A stretch of 64,000 nucleotides of DNA from Trileptium ribeirensis (GCA_030248225.1 JASANE010001583.1:1-64000); one strand, 5' to 3'; shown: positions 33,674 through 46,031, counted from the stretch's first letter. The notes: a model not told the origin generated them from the letters alone. Numbers and translations: made by a program.

Positions 33674-35700
33674 TGTTAGCGTTCTACCAGGCTACCTGGG
33701 CGTTCCCGGTCCAAACGCTTCCCCCACGCCCAAGTATTCCCCCAAACCCGGGATGGATCACAATTTTCTCTACTGTGCCTCTCCCTCCCTTCTACGTCCT
33801 TGGGTTTACTTTTCTTTTGTTATAACGCTTAATTTAGTGCTAATTTGCATAAATTAGCACTTGTTTATTATTAGCTAACATACTGTAGCTTTTCTTTTTG
33901 TTTTCCTAGTTTAGTGTGGTTTTATTCTCGATGACTTAGGTGAACAATCTTAGAGCTCCGTCGCCTACTCAGAACAATAATTTCTTGCTATAGATTTTTC
34001 ATAATGCTTACCACAGCTTCCGAATTTTCTGCTTTACTCGTGATAATTTCTTTTGTTAATTGCTTCGAGAATTGATTACTTATTTACCGGTGGTTACCTA
34101 GCTACGTATCGATTTGCTTTTAAATTACATGTTTTGAATTGGTGTACGGCGCGAAGTAGTACGTGAATCACTGGAAAGGTAGGTATCTGGAATTAACGGA
34201 CTAGCGAAAGGCATTGGCTCACATTGGTGTTGAATTTAAAAACAATTAATGTTGAGTTACGGAAGTACTGGAAGAACATTGGCATGTTTTATGTTGAATT
34301 TACAAACATTTAACGTTGGTTACGATTATTCTTCACACATATTTACTTATTGCTCTACCAATTTAACTTATTTTTGTTATTATTCCCAAGTAAAACCTAA
34401 GAGAGCACGAGCGTTAACTTACCACAACCGTACTCGAAATAACACGCGCCTAGCTGAACCGTCCGGCAGCGGGAACGTTAACATAAGGAAACTAATTAGC
34501 GTAATTCTAAGGAAAATGATAGGCTAATTAAATAAACGTACGAGTTAAACCGTCCGGCGGCTACGTACCAACCCAAAAGGGAAGGTAATAGATATCAATT
34601 ACTCAGGATCTATCAGTGAACCGTCCGGCATTGGTAGCTCTAAGGAAACTAATTAGCGTAATTCAAAGGCAGGGGGTAAGGTACTCAGATAAACGTACGG
34701 AGCGAACCGTCCGGCGATCTCGTGCCAACCTCAAAAGAGGAATTGGTAATAGGTACATACCCTAGTCAAAAGTACTAAATAATTTACTTAGAATAATAGT
34801 GAGCTGAAAAGTGAGGCTGGGAGAAAATAGCTGATATAAAGTTTTACCATAGAAATCGAGCGTTGGCAAAGTGTGACAGTTTTGTTTTGTAAAACTTGAA
34901 AAGTTTGGAGTGAAATATAGGTGTGAAAAAGCCACCAGCCCCGACAATATCTATGTTAAGATAGGTTTTAGTTTACGTTGAGTGAGAGTGGTATGATCAC
35001 GGATATTACCTTAGCACTTATGATCAGAGCATATAGTCGTTTTATAATATTATTTGCTATTGTTAGTTTTAATTTTTTTTAAAGGGATCACTTAGCTAAT
35101 ACGTTGATGTCACATTACGGCGAGAATGCCTACTAGTTCCGAGTTGGTGTTACTGATAGCTCAACTATCTAAAACAGCTTTCGTTTTACAAGTTTCTGGT
35201 TTTATAATCATTTTATTAATCCTAGTTCGTAATTACACAAAGAATCGCGGTCGGTCTAGTTATATCACGGAGAGTTGTAACTTGTAACAAGAAATATTTC
35301 ATCGGAAGAAAGGTCTGTACTCGGCTTTCCAACATCTTGTTCGTCGAAGGACAGGCCTATCTGTGCTCGGCTTTCGGTAAATTAACGGCATTAGTTATCT
35401 TAATAAAATTATCTCTGCCCAAATAAAATCTTAGGTCGATAACCAAGTAATAAGAGGGGCACTGTATTAACTATAGTAGTCAATAATACGCAAAAATTTC
35501 GGCCCCAAGTGTCGAGTTAGAAAGCGAGGGCGAGCAGAAACGGCTGGTCTGTCGGCAGTAGCGTCCAGCTGCGGCAGCCATTCGGAGCGGCTCAACAAGG
35601 GCGTTGGTCTTGAGAAGACCGGTTTATAGTACCTTTCTTCCTCCAAGGTACTGAAATGATAGTGTGTTGATTTCACTTTGAATTTTTTCGACTTTATCAG
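33674..35700 (+). repeat. Gypsy-family LTR B (3' LTR of the first element)
   Basis: Starts tgttagcgttctaccaggct, closely like LTR A. The 34380-34750 part aligns with LTR A 24340-24720 through four aaccgtccggc words (about 34457, 34545, 34616, 34697) and agcgtaattctaagg spacers. A ttcggccccaagtgtcgag segment at 35498 is shared with LTR D (41603) and loosely with LTR C (39550) but is not seen in LTR A. The end is approximate because a LINE fragment follows. Confidence 0.7.
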
Positions 35701-35814
35701 AGGAATGATGCCTCGCTCCAGCGAGGTAGGAACATAGAAAGAAACAATGTAAACTTGTCAGAACACAGGTAAACAGTTACGCACATGGAGTTCGCGCTTG
35801 AAAGTTGATAAGGA
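35701..35814. other. Junction between LTR B and LINE fragment
   Basis: Short AT-rich junction. It may be the LINE 3' UTR (minus strand) or LTR tail. Confidence 0.3.
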
Positions 35815-37628
35815 CTATGCACTAGCAGCCGCTTCTGGTAGGGCACTCCATTCCCTAATAGAGCGATGAAGAAAGAAATAGCGCCTCATATTCAGTCTAG
35901 GAGTATCAGTAATGTCTATTTTGCACGCATGACCTCGCGAATATGACGCAACAGGTTTGAAAAACAGGCTAGGATCAATATCAATTCCACCGTGCAGAAG
36001 TTTATAAATGAAGATTAAGTCGTTCCGCAATCGACGGGTTTTGAGGTTTTCAATGCCAAGGTAGCGTAACCGATCAAAGTATGGCTGATGACGGATAGTA
36101 GGGATGAGCTTTGTAGCACGTCGCTGGGCAGTTTCAATCAGGGATATGTCTCGCTCTAAGTACAGGCACCATACAGTAACCGCGTACTCCACGTGAGGAC
36201 GAATCAGTGCCCTAAATAGATGCAACCAGATACCCTTAGTCCAAAATTGGATTGTGCGGCGGAGGAAAAACAAGACTTTATGAGCTCGGGCAGTAACCGC
36301 TGCGCAATGCTGAGAGAAACATAGACGGCCAGTCATTATAACTCCAAGATCTTCCTCAGCCTTTGATATCAGTAAGCAATCATTCATAAGACTATAAGCC
36401 GAGCACGGATTGCCGTGTCCAATGTGCATAACACAGCAGTTTGCTGTCCTAACAGACAGGCACCAGCATTGACAGTAGGTCGTTAAACTATCAAGATCAA
36501 ACTAAAAGTCATCGGAATCGACTTCGTAGCTAGCTTTATGTAGGCGCCGAGCTAGCCGCAGGTTATTGGCAAATTTAGAGAGTTTGCATGAGACTACATC
36601 ATCAAGGTCATCAATAAAGTTAAGGAACAGAAGGGGACCCGGTACCGAGCTCTGAGGAACACCACTCAGGACAGGCGCCCAATAAGAAAGAGAACCATTA
36701 ACAGACACACATTGCTTGCGATCGCTCAAATACGATCGGAACCACCGGAGGAGACAACCAGCAATTCCGTATATCTCGAGTTTGTAAAGGAGAGCTTCAT
36801 GGCGAACAGCATCGAACGCCTTTTGGAAATCTACGTACACTACGTCCAGCCAGTCACCGTGATCAATAGTTTTGGTGGCAAAGTTCAAATAGTCAAGTAG
36901 TTGCGTTGTTGTGGATCTTTTTGAACGGAAACCGTGCTGAGAACCATAGATAAAACCATTATCATTCAAGAACTTAGTGACATTGTCCCGTACAATAGAT
37001 TCGAAAACCTTGCTCATCAAGGTAGTTAGGCTGATAGGTCGATAGCTAGAACATTTATATTCATCACCTTTACATTTGTAGATAGGAACAATTTTACTTT
37101 GTTTCCAACACTCAGGAAAGTAGCCTTTCGATAAGGACTGGTTGAACAATTTGGAAAGAGGTTCTGCTAAAACCTCGCGCATTTCAAATAAAAAGTTGTT
37201 TCCTATATTGTCTATACCTGGAGCTGCATGTAGCTTAATCCGGGTTAGTGCTCGGAAAACGTCATCTTTAGTAATGTCAATTGTGCATAGCCTTTTGGTA
37301 GTTCTAATGTTTTTGCTGGAGGGATTAATAAAACCGACGAATTAAACACAGACTGGAAGTATTTACTAAAAGCTTCACAAATTTCGCCAGAAGACAGAGC
37401 AAGGAAACCATCCTGAAGTAACATGGGTCGAATGGTTGTGTTGATAGCTTTACGCTTTATAGCGTAAGCGAAGAAGGATTTTCGATCTTGATCTATATTG
37501 GCGGCTAATTTTCGTTCGTATGATTTGATTGTTATAGGAATTTGATAGTCAGCAACAATTTTACAGCGCTCATAGTGTGTCCAAGCTTCGGTTGAATTTG
37601 TTGAATACAGCGACCGAGTGCCAACCAT
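35815..37628 (-). pseudogene. 5'-truncated CR1-like LINE ORF2 with a dead active site
   Basis: Minus-strand frames 37628-37245 and 37182-36502 are separated by a frameshift. 37182-36502 and 36429-35815 are in the same frame, separated by stops beginning just after 36502. The RT order is complete: IVPIYKCKGDEYKCSSYRPI, GSQHGFRSKRSTTTQLL, DVVYVDFQKAFDAVRHEALL (motif A), GVPQSSVPGPLLFLNFIDDL and then KFANNLRLARRL where the catalytic FADD should stand, so both Asp codons have become Asn. The C-terminal RALIRPHVEYAVTVW and ETAQRRATKLI match the sister LINE at 26947. The endonuclease is absent, as is usual after incomplete reverse transcription. It cannot be functional. Confidence 0.88.
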
Positions 37629-38816
37629 AATTTACCGTTATAGCCAGTTTACACTAAACATATTCATAAATAAAATCTGAACAAAGTGAAAACTTGAAAA
37701 ATGTATGGCAGTAATTGTTAACAACAAATAACAGATTACGAAAACTTAACAATGAACTAGCATTATGCACTAGATATCGGATTAATAATAAATGACAGAA
37801 GTAACATGGCATAAGTATGGTCCAAATATATATGTTACGTACATTACGTAACTGTAACAATTTTTATATGATTTTTGAGACAACAGCCTAATAGTATTTT
37901 AACAGAGTTCATGCATTGGAGGATACATGTACCTGAAGGCAGAACTATACCTGAGAAATTCGCAAAGATCGTATATATATACCTGAAAAACCTAAAGAAG
38001 TTTTTGTGTTAGTGTTGCATTGGACAAGTGACACAGGATTCCTCCTAAATAGAACGTGGGTGTTGTGCAAATAACCACCAATCCCCTAAGCGTAAAATTT
38101 ACTCGACCTGCGCGTTGGGCAACCCCTAAGCGAGGCTTGCGCGAAGACATAATTCCAGTAATTATGTCCAACCCTAAGGAATACTAACAACGTCATAGGC
38201 TTCGACGATAGAGCAGCCCATGTGAGGACGGCCTGGAACCAACGGGTGGTAAAATGGATACGAGAAAATGAGAAAGACCAATCGCACCCAGAGGTTCCTT
38301 TTAGGAGATGTACTGCTCTCTTTCTGGTCTGCCTTAATTCTATTGGTCTTACTATGCCTAGCATTCCCGCCACCCCGGCAGGATTCCAGAAATGCAGTTA
38401 ACCTCTTGCAACGTCACTCTATGATTTTAACTATACATAGTATATATAAATATGTGTGTATGGACATGTATGTATATTAAGATATTTAAATATTTAAGTG
38501 AGAATATTAAATTCCGTTAAATTTATGATTCCAAATTGGTCCTAAGGAGTAATATATCCAACATAACAGTGAAATGGTTTTCGTAGGAAATTTGGGTAGA
38601 CACCACCTTGTCGGAGATGATATAAAGTTCATCGCTCTGGGAGAATAAATACGCCCCTGGGGAAGCATGTATAAATTATAATTTTAGGGATAAAGTTTTG
38701 CTCAATGAAATAATGTGTCTTAGGGAGTTGAAATACAAAATTGGGCATGCCCAAAAGTTGTGTAGAGTTGGCTCGGCTTGCTGAAAGGATTTCGTGTATA
38801 TTATTTTTGGAGGTCC
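37629..38816 (+). other. Probable internal 3' remnant of a second Gypsy-family element
   Basis: Just before LTR C, the phrase gatatttaaatatttaagtg (38481-38500) resembles the sequence ahead of LTR B (33466-33500). A + frame near 38215-38330 reads VRTAWNQRVVKWIRENEKD. This would be the end of an internal region whose body is missing, but the evidence is thin. The part next to the LINE (37629-37900) is anonymous. Confidence 0.35.
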
Positions 38817-40625
38817 TGTAGCGTACCAAGGGCCCAATACTTAAAAACTTCCCTTTCCCAACCTAAATTTTGGGGTTTTGAAATTTTCACTCATTATATC
38901 CATCCCTCCCTTTTTGCTTTTTTGTTTTCATATTAGCTAGCCTACAGTGAATTCTTTTAGTTGTGTTTAGGTGGGGCTAAACATGGTTGAAGTTGGTTGC
39001 GACTAATAACTACTTCCGGCTTTTAAGTTTCATATAGGTATTGTTTACAGCGTAAAGAATTACGCTGACGTCTTTCTTGTGCTAATATTTCCGGGTTAGC
39101 TACAGACATAAAGAATTCCGTGTATTGCTGAAGGATATTGTTGTTTCAATTAATTTAATTTAAATTGCTTACTTAGCTACCCTTTTTCTGGTAGCCTCGT
39201 TGATATATTGATTCCAAAGTATCGGGCTTTATGGTTTTAATGCCATAGGAGTATTTTTAAAAGCTTGGTGTCACGTTTTCGATTTCAAGAGCTTTCAGCG
39301 TAAAGAATTACGCGTGGCCTAAGGACTTTAAGGATAGCAAGAGTGGTGCTCAAAGTTTCCGATTTATAATTTACGGTTAAAGAATTAATCTGTCATTGGC
39401 TCAGAACATAACATATAGGTATCTTCAAAAAGTACATAGCCTTAACTTGACAATATTATATTCCCATTTAAAAATCTTAGGGTAAATAATTATTACTATA
39501 TACTTTTGATAGCGCATTAGCTGCTTAACAATTATTAATATTTCACAAATTCGGCCCTCAAGCGCCCAGTGCGCAACACCCAGGCGAGCAGATTAGGTGG
39601 GTTCAGAGGGTAGTAAGATCACTTGTTAAGTGTGGCCGCCATCCTGGGCGGCTTAACAAGTGCTGTTATTCTTGAGAAGACCTGAATAAGGGGCGAGAAT
39701 TCGGGTACCTCGTCGACCTACCAGTAGTTCTCAATTACTAATTTCGGTCATCATCCGAGGGCTGGAATCTCTATTCGACTATGCATCCGGGGGTCGGAGA
39801 AGATTGAGAGAATAACTAGATAGTAGCTCGCCACTACTACACAGTTTTTATAATAGCATAGGTCTTTAGCCATCCAGGGACAGCTATATTAATATAGCGG
39901 CAGTAATAGCGTAATTCTAAGGAATTGTATAGGTTCAGGTACTTAAATAACCCTGCAGTTTGGTCACCCATCTGGAGGCCAACTGTATGAACTCACAAGA
40001 GCTGTAAATAAAGTATCAGCTAACCTAACTCTTAATCGCTATCATCGAAGTTAATGTGGTGGTCAGCCATTCGAGGGCTGCCGATTAAATAAGCTCAGTA
40101 GTTAGCGCAATTCTAAGAACTTAGATACAGGTATATAAATACTCGTGTAATTGTCAGCCATCCGGGGATAGATATATAATAGAATTAGCGATAGCTAACT
40201 CTTAACAATATAGATAAAGAAGAGCCAAAGGAATTACAGCATTACGTGGCTTAAAATGGGACTACAGATCAGAGCTAAAATTATTGGTAAAAGCACGACG
40301 TGTGAGCTGCACTGCGTTACAAAAGAACGTGCTTTATTTGTATTTAAAATTGTTGCAATAAATGTTTTATTTACCGGCTTTTATGGACAACTGGCTGAAA
40401 CCGGAATGAGTAGAGCTAATCTCGTACAGCGCATAGTCGGCTCGCACCGTCGTAAAGCATAGCGCGCGTCAAAGGAACACGCGCCACGCAGTTCTCCACC
40501 GGCATACCACTGGCCACACTTCGGACACTACTTCTTCGGTGACGAATCTCGTCCCCTTTTTGCGTCTTATAGCCGTCATATAAAAATCCGTATTCAACCC
40601 CTATCCCCATTCAAACAGTAAAATA
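38817..40625 (+). repeat. Gypsy-family LTR C
   Basis: Starts tgtagcgtaccaagggccc. It shares the ttacttagctacc/ggtagcc motif (39170-39195) and a cggccctcaagcgcccag box (39552). It has a long series of diverged (g)tcagccatccgggg/taattctaagg repeats (39740-40180) and the terminal ccaccggcataccactggcc ... atagccgtcat part (40498-40580) matched in LTR A. The whole LTR is more diverged than A against B, suggesting a different subfamily. Confidence 0.7.
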
Positions 40626-40886
40626 TAACAATTATTATTGCTTAATCGTTACTTCTTTAATTCCGGGTTACTAGCTACCGGTATAGGCGGTAGCCGCCTT
40701 TGCTTATGTCGAAGTGTTACGTTTAGTTCCGGAAATGGGACTATAGGGTACGGTTTTGGTTTTTCGAGTTGATTCGACAGTTCTTTGATAATTTTATGGT
40801 TTACTGGAGACCTTAAGACCAAAGGCGCAAAAGCATGGCGCGTGAGTGAGAGAGTGGAAATATTACAAGTTCTGGCTTATTGTCGG
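40626..40886 (+). repeat. Partial LTR fragment between LTRs C and D
   Basis: Contains gttactagctaccggtatag followed by gcggtagcc (40668-40696), the same gctacc...ggtagc hairpin motif found in LTRs A, C and D. This implies a truncated extra LTR wedged between two others. Confidence 0.45.
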
Positions 40887-41690
40887 TGTTTCGTAGTATA
40901 CAAAGGGTCCCTGGATCCAAACCTCCCCAAAAACCTCAGTTTCCCTTGTCCCGACCCAAAAACTTTAAATTTTATAAAATTATTTATTGATTGGTCCCTA
41001 TTTCTTAACTTCCTTAATTTTGGGATTGTATTGTTTTTTTTTTGATGATTTGCATATTTTGCTTTCGTTTCTTTTATTAGGTAAACTATAGTTAGCTTTT
41101 TTTCGATCTTTAAACAGTATTGTTATTTTGTTGTTGAATGACGGTGTTTTTCTGGTTCCGCGTAAAGTATTACACATCTGTTAATTGTATTATATTGATG
41201 TCGGGTTACCTAGCTTCCAAGTATTGGTAGCCTACGTGTTATTCGAACTGCTACGTTTTGTTGCTCCCAAATGGAGTTATGGGTTAAAAGATTATTGGCT
41301 TATCCGGATTTATACTTTGGCTGAAAGTTCTGTGTTTAGAAAGACGCTAGAGTGGCTTGTACGGTAAAGCATTGCGTAGAGTCAGAAGGTTCGGAGCTTA
41401 TAATTTTTGCGCCTAAATATCTAATAGAATCGTGAAAAACGGAGTCACAGGGCATTAAGACTTCACTTCTAAGTATATACTTTTAATCCCTGATACTAAA
41501 TACATTATTAATATTAACTTCTTTATAAAGACCAAGGTGGCATATAAACTAATAGTAGCGGCAACATACTGTTAGGTAATAGTTAGTAATAACTTAAAAG
41601 GTCGGCCTCAAGTGTCGAGTGAGAATGGCCTGGGAGAGTAATATTGGGTTGTTTCCGTGGTTAGTAGTGCAACTTGTTGTATTATCAGCT
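40887..41690 (+). repeat. Gypsy-family LTR D (3' truncated)
   Basis: Starts tgtttcgtagtatacaaagg. It has the cgggttacctagcttcc/ggtagcc motif (41202-41235) and the ggtcggcctcaagtgtcgag box (41602). The alignment stops near 41690, where an integrase relic in the opposite orientation begins. Confidence 0.65.
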
Positions 41691-41959
41691 AGTCAGTAGC
41701 TGGAGACGAAATTCCGGTCGTAGACGTACAATTGAACCGTCAAATCGCAATGGCACTGATGTCTGGGTCGTTGGTACTAATATTACCCGATACTCATCTT
41801 CACCCTTTTTTCAGTATCGAAGACACGTCAAAGTCCTTATCATATATAATTATCAAAATTGCTCTGAATGCCGTAATTATGTCAATGCATGTTGTCAATT
41901 CATACATTTGATCAATATTTACGATAAATATGTCGATGCCTGGTCGCTCCCAGAGGCTT

Positions 41960-42600
41960 GAGTTAATGGTATTAACGAGTTTTCTCCTGGGCAAATAGGG
42001 ATCTTCCATACAATATGAAAAATGGTGCTTGGCCAGTAGATGCGTGCACTGTTGTACGATATGTAAAAAGTGCACCATTGTATTAATATACACATCCCAG
42101 TTATTAGCCTGACCATAGCCATAAGAGTATGATTCCAATGTTCGACAAGTCCAATGCCCGGATGATGCGTTGAGAATACCGTTGGGCTACCTAACTTAGC
42201 TGCTTCTGATATAAAAATTTCAGACGTAAAGGACCTTCATGACTAAGAATTGTTCTGGGAACTCCATGCTTAGGCACCATAACGACAAACGCACTATTGT
42301 TGCAGCTGTTTTGTCTGGTGTAGCAAACGCTTTAGGTTACTTCGTCAAATAGTTATTAAATTTTACTAGGTATTTATTACCATTGTTCAGCAACGGCAAC
42401 GGTTCTATGACATCAAGACCTACCGAGTAAAAAGGTGAAAATGCCGAAATTGGTGGCAAAGAATTGTGTCTATTTGGATCAGGTTTAAAACGCGTACAAA
42501 GAATGCAAGGAGCGATGAATTCGCGCATTTTTTCACCATAAATAAAATTTTCGCTGAGGCTTAAGCAATGCCCTATCGAATGTTACGTGACCTGCTGAAA
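41960..42600 (-). pseudogene. Ty3/Gypsy integrase relic
   Basis: Minus strand, three frames. The zinc-binding HHCC part reads GHVTFDRALLKPQRKFYLW then MREFIAPCILCTRFKPDP (42597-42470). The catalytic core begins FSPFYSVGLDVIEPLPLLNN (about 42440-42380), with the first Asp in the GLD-x-x-x-PLP motif, then VTKAFATPDKTAATI. Further along, PNGILN and NNWDVYINTMVHFLHIVQQC and DPYLP (42100-41980) correspond to the PNG-ER-N box and the YN-x-x-H-x-ST ... LP tail. The catalytic Glu of the third motif is not visible. It is on the strand opposite to LTR D, so it belongs to a different insertion. Confidence 0.75.
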
Positions 42601-42699
42601 CTCATTTGCTTCTGCTCGCACGGGACACTTCATACGACGGTCAACGAAAATTCGGTGTCAAATTCCACTTACGGCAGGCTTTTGCCACGCAACAAAATG

Positions 42700-43850
42700 T
42701 CTATCCACAAGCCAAGAAAGTCGGTGCAATATCTGTGTCCGTCATGAGATCCTTAACAGCGACGAAAAGGAAAATTTCGAGGAAGAATACCAATTTTACG
42801 TTGCAAGAATTCAGCGGCCAAAGTCCTCAAACACAGCGATAAGCAGAGGTCAAAATCATGCTAGGGGTTCATGTGTGTCACGGCGGATTTGCAGACGGTC
42901 TTGTATATATCCCATTTGTAAACATGGCCGGGTTGTTTACCGCTGTGGGATCTCGTTATTAAACTTCTCGATGTATGAGTAGCGAAAAAAGACGGCCTTT
43001 GTTATTATTGGACGGAGGCTACTGCTCGACATGGGGCCGTCGAAATAGAATCTTGCATTATCATACATCTGCTTGAGTAGCAGCCGGAGAAAGCAGCTTA
43101 AATATAGATATTTTCAGATACATGAGCTGGTCAGAATATAAGCCTCTACTTCAATGCTACTATATCACAGCTACATTTTGCAGCTGTATTGTTAGCTCTC
43201 GCACGAAAGCGGATCCAATGTCATCACTCAGAATTTTCTTGAAAGTGGCCATACGCATATTGCGTATGACGTGCTGCATTCGTGTATAGGAAATGTTACC
43301 AATTGCACATACTTACGTTTCAAACGACTGGTTGCACGGCATTCGACTGTCTTGACCGTCTCAACCCATCAACATTGTCGACGAAATGAAACAGTCTAAT
43401 TTGGTCGTCCTGAAACTCTTAGCGTCGAAAATCTTTGGTGCCACACCAACTATCTCCTTCAACAAGGCGAAACGTATTCGTTGTAGCAAATCAAAGGCAT
43501 GTGAAATCAAGTACACGACGGATTACAGTGACAAGTTTACCGAATATCAAGCAACGCTATGACGACTGGAATCGGATTATTAAGGCCCAATCCCGGTTGG
43601 TGGCCGGAAAAAGCGTGATGTCATACCACTTTGCTACGAACACGCACTACCAGAGCTGTATAGTCCATAGTACGAAAGCCTGGGTGATGGTTCAATAGAT
43701 GGTGGTACTATAGACGGCGCTGTGGGTGATGGTTCAATAGATGGTGGTACTATAGACGGCGCTGATGCATCTGGGGACGTGTCATCAGATGGCCACACAT
43801 CTGACGATGAAACGTCCAGCTCCGATGACTATGCGGACGGCGATGGCTAG
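42700..43850 (+). pseudogene. Second, decayed DUF7869-like transposase copy with acidic tail
   Basis: Read across frames on the + strand, this follows the same order as the protein at 16648-14493: HKPRKS then CNICVRHE (42705-42748, cf. PKKDACGICEAY); DEKENFEEEYQFYVARIQ; VTADLQTVL (cf. CFDLQQVL). Next come WTEATARHGAVEIESC (43012-43060, cf. FWPEDQGHRGPNEIAS), IFSDT-stop-AGQN (43115-43145, cf. FLFCDSTSGQN) and NFLESGHTHIAYDVLHSCI (about 43214-43270, cf. HGQNEGDSVHSVID). The C-terminus is better preserved than in the first copy: RKKRDVIPLCYEHALPELYS, then a Gly/Asp/Ser-rich tail ending at TAG 43848-43850. Numerous stops. No TIRs were found around it. Confidence 0.65.
43682..43764 (+). repeat. 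42-bp tandem duplication in the acidic tail
   Basis: Two essentially identical units beginning gggtgatggttcaatagatg. The length is a multiple of three, so the repeat adds 14 codons (GDGSIDGGTIDGAV) without shifting the reading frame of the tail. Confidence 0.9.
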
Positions 43851-45386
43851 AATTTATAACTATATGTAAATGCACATTGTGCTGGGTTACAGTGTTCATG
43901 AATATTTTGGACCGGTACATATGGTGCATTGTTAGGCTATTATGAGCAAATTCCCGACTTGGGTTTTCCGAAAATTTTAGGCGGCAGTAGTTTGCAACAT
44001 GGATAAAGCGAGAGGCGAACTAATCAGCCGAATACATATAGCCTTGACCTAAAATTTCTAATTTTATATTATTAAGATTGTGTATCCCGCCGAGGTGCAC
44101 AAGCCAACAAGATGACCTCAGTATTTTTAAAGTGTAAATTTCTCTAAAGTATAGTATCTTACATCGGACCTTTGCTCAAATCAGCGTCGTGTAGTAATGT
44201 TTTGCTTTATCATTGTATCGAAGGGTGAAAAGACGGATGGATAGTACGATCCGGTTTTACTCGCCGGTTGCTTACCAGAACGCTGCCAGGCTTGCTTTGC
44301 ACGCTATGCATCAAGAGCTATTTGAAGTTACGACGCATACTATATATATTGCTAATATACCGAATAGTCCCGGTTAAAATATAACTTCCACGAAATCTGA
44401 AATAACATCTGATTCCGTCGCTAAGTCCAGTTAAATGCGAAAAATTCGACCATGCACCTCTAAGCGAGCACTAGCGCCACAAACTTTGCAAAAGAGACAT
44501 AGATAGAGATCAGAAAATACAAAAGTAACAAATGGATAATTAAATGCTATTTTAACTACGGTGCACTTGTAAATCCACCTCCCACCCGTTTGCCCCAGCT
44601 CATGCGTTTAGGTTCAATTTCGGACTCTACCAGCTCATGCCACCACGTAATTTCGTACTCGACTAACAAGTAGATATTTGTTTCTGATAGACTAACATTA
44701 TGCGAATTTTTTTCTATTTTGGTTGTCGCTGAATGGACAGAAACTAGCCCTACGTTTTAATTTTATAGCTATAGTTTTTTGATATGCTGTAAATTAGACT
44801 GTTGCATATAAGTTGTTGCAATAATAACGATAGTTCACATTTGCTCAGTAGTGATGTGCAAAGTATATGTTTACGGATTTCAGGTTTAGATAAGATATGA
44901 ATTTTTTGCATAAAGGTTGGTTCACCGAATTCAGTCCTGATCAGCAACACTTAGGAAGTAAGTTTGCGTAGTCACAAATTTGTCTTAATTTCGAGAATCG
45001 TACAATTATTTGTACTTTATGAAATTATGTATCGCCATAATTTAAGTCGTATTCTTAAACGTATTTAGGGTTGCTGGAACAATCTTTATTTTGTCGACGC
45101 TGCTGGAAAAAATTTGCTTGTCTGCTGTATTCATTATATTGCGCTGATTAGTGTAATAGTTCGGCACTCTCCGCTACAAATGATCAACCTATTTTGTTAC
45201 TTTACACATTGGGTTAGTATGCAAGTCTTATTGGGCACATATGTCTCAGTATCAGTACATATATTTCAAAGTGTTAGTGGAGCGAGTGAGTGAAGTGGTG
45301 TTGCATTTATGCTTAAAATTAATACAGAATTGTGCCTTTTCGTATGTTCCACAATGTCGTGTTTTTGTGAATGGTTTATTTAAGAC
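43851..45386. other. No gene recognised
   Basis: AT-rich anonymous sequence. The small minus frame 44750-44950 has no motif. I see no TIR matching the DUF7869-type transposon here. The end of the stretch (45379-45386, tttaagac) is the target duplication of the next element. Confidence 0.4.
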
Positions 45387-46023
45387 CATACATGCCGACG
45401 GTCGGTCATGCCAGGGGGAGGTAGAGGCCCCCACGGGGGGTCGCGGCCATCCCAGGGGGGTAACCCCCCCTGGCCGGCCAAATTTGTCTAGGGGGGTCGA
45501 TCTCGTGAGGACTTTTTTTTGGTCCTCGCAGCCGTTAATACTATTATTAACCCTATATGAGATGGAAATGGAGGATATAAAAAAGTCTGTTTTCATCGTT
45601 ACGTGGTTTACTAAAAAGGAAATTGTCCAGCCTTCCACATTCCTTGATTGCAGCAGCCACGTTTCACAAAACTGTTACCGACCATATTCATTCGTTTGTT
45701 AAAACGGCTTCGTCTTAAAACCATTTAATTTACCCGTTTGGAATTTCGGTTAACTTTTATTTCAGGGAATAACGTCGTCAACAAAAAGCTTTCCACAAAT
45801 TTATGCTGCATATGCACCACTAGCAACAAGCAGGCACAATTTGCGCAAGTTTTTGCACTAAGGTCAAGCTTTAAAACTCGGACAGCGGTCAAGTCACCCT
45901 CAGGGGAGGGGGTGATGCGCACCCACAAGGGGGGTAAAACCAGCCGGGCCTTTCGGCCCGGGGGGGGGGGTCCGGACCTCAGGGGGGGGTAAGCCCCCCC
46001 AACCCCCCCTGCCGGCATGTATG
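45387..46023. mobile_element. hAT-like non-autonomous element with exact 8-bp target duplication
   Basis: Ends are inverted: catacatgccgacgg on the left and, reversed, catacatgccggcagg on the right. Both flanks read tttaagac (45379-45386 and 46024-46031), an exact 8-bp duplication, the length made by hAT transposases. The 637-bp interior has unusual G- and C-runs near both ends (45414-45495 and 45895-46010) and a plain AT-rich centre. It encodes no transposase; the open frames over it (45241-45702, 45725-46018) are accidental. Confidence 0.85.
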
Positions 46024-46031
46024 TTTAAGAC

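Noticed and set aside
45241..45702. 153-codon open frame
   Set aside because: It runs across the left border and target duplication of a non-autonomous transposon and consists largely of G/C-run translation; no domain.
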